DNA of 12,694 bases, from NCBI GenBank assembly GCA_035656335.1, contig DASRSS010000241.1, forward strand, positions 1 through 12,694, read 5' to 3'. Below the pieces are notes generated by a model that saw nothing but the letters and a program-made list of their open reading frames with translations, was not told the DNA's origin and made no database searches. Positions 12,348 to 12,694 of this stretch are shown piece after piece. Position 1 is the first letter of the stretch, and each line of letters starts with the position of its first letter. A program made the translations under genes and the position numbers. Source of the DNA: DASRSS01 sp035656335 (GTDB taxonomy: Bacteria; Actinomycetota; Actinomycetes; Mycobacteriales; Jatrophihabitantaceae).

Positions 12348-12694
12348 TCAGCGCTGCAATCCGCGGTCCAACAGCAGGTCCAGAAAGGGAAGCAGCCGGC
12401 GTTCGGATTCCGTCAGTCCCGCCAGCCGGGCCGGCCGCCGGGACGCGAGGTCCGCGGCGAACGTCCCGGCCAGGTAGGAGTCGATCAGCTGCGGGTGCAC
12501 GTAGTGGGCGCGCGCCACCGCCCGCGTGTTGCCGAGCGCGTCCGCCGCCGCGTCGACCGCCGCGACCACGTCCCGCTCGCGATCGGACGTGTCCGCGGGG
12601 CGGGCCCGCAGCGTCTCGAACGCGACCAGCGTCCCGCGCCAGGTGCGGAAGTCCTTCGCTGTCACGCTGGAATCGGTCAGCGCGGCGAGCCGGG
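12348..12694 (-). CDS. DNA topoisomerase IB, C-terminal part (5' end beyond window)
   Basis: Only the last 114 residues are visible; the frame continues off the right edge (RLAALTDSSVTAKDFRTW...). The KDFRTWRGT block and the terminal active-site segment LGNTRAVARAHYVHPQLIDSY are characteristic of bacterial type IB topoisomerases. The Tyr encoded at 12503-12501 is the expected nucleophile that attacks DNA, and the Arg of KDFRTW is a catalytic residue. These enzymes relax supercoils by single-strand nicking in the cytoplasm; in bacteria they are accessory and often acquired patchily. An initiating GTG exists at 12665, but the protein similarity extends upstream of it, so it is internal. The STAS gene begins 110 nt downstream and has its own promoter. 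Confidence 0.9.
   Translation of the reverse strand, partial: RLAALTDSSVTAKDFRTWRGTLVAFETLRARPADTSDRERDVVAAVDAAADALGNTRAVARAHYVHPQLIDSYLAGTFAADLASRRPARLAGLTESERRLLPFLDLLLDRGLQR

Overview
This is a gene-dense, very GC-rich window from an actinobacterium (Actinomycetota). The evidence is codon use with G or C in nearly every third position, GTG starts and ATGA/GTGA overlaps, and actinobacterial families: DUF1876, GAF-ANTAR, a CtpF-like P-type ATPase and bacterial topoisomerase IB. Genus cannot be read from the sequence. I support sixteen protein genes, two of them cut by the window edges. I see no rRNA, tRNA, CRISPR array or transposase, and no gene-free stretch longer than about 230 bp.

Left part (1-3534): a leftward P-type cation ATPase, truncated at its C-terminus by the window start, diverges from a rightward string of DUF1876 small protein, tandem universal stress protein (USP) and two very short membrane proteins. 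Middle part (3550-7525): a leftward ABC-2 exporter pair, whose ATPase gene carries two compensating single-base frameshifts, diverges from a rightward NarK-type nitrate/nitrite transporter and a hemerythrin-like protein. These converge on a leftward single-domain USP. The 229-bp region between the ABC pair and narK holds three inverted repeats, one of which closely resembles the mycobacterial DosR (dormancy regulator) box.

Right part (7703-12694): a MarR-family regulator with a probable leaderless start is translationally coupled to a ClC chloride transporter carrying CBS and RCK_C-like domains. An acetate-transporter-like membrane protein follows behind a SigF/SigB-type promoter, then a GAF-ANTAR RNA-binding antiterminator. 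Next comes a convergent STAS anti-sigma-antagonist-like gene behind a second SigF/SigB-type promoter. The end of a topoisomerase IB gene runs off the right edge.

The gene set matches families known from the DosR and general-stress programmes of mycobacteria: CtpF-type ATPase, Rv1738/Rv2632c-type DUF1876, USPs, NarK and hemerythrin. My reading is a hypoxia, nitric-oxide or stationary-phase survival island combining ion homeostasis, nitrate/nitrite transport, O2/NO sensing or binding, and stress-sigma control. The gene identities are mostly firm. The shared regulation is inference from promoter-like sequences.
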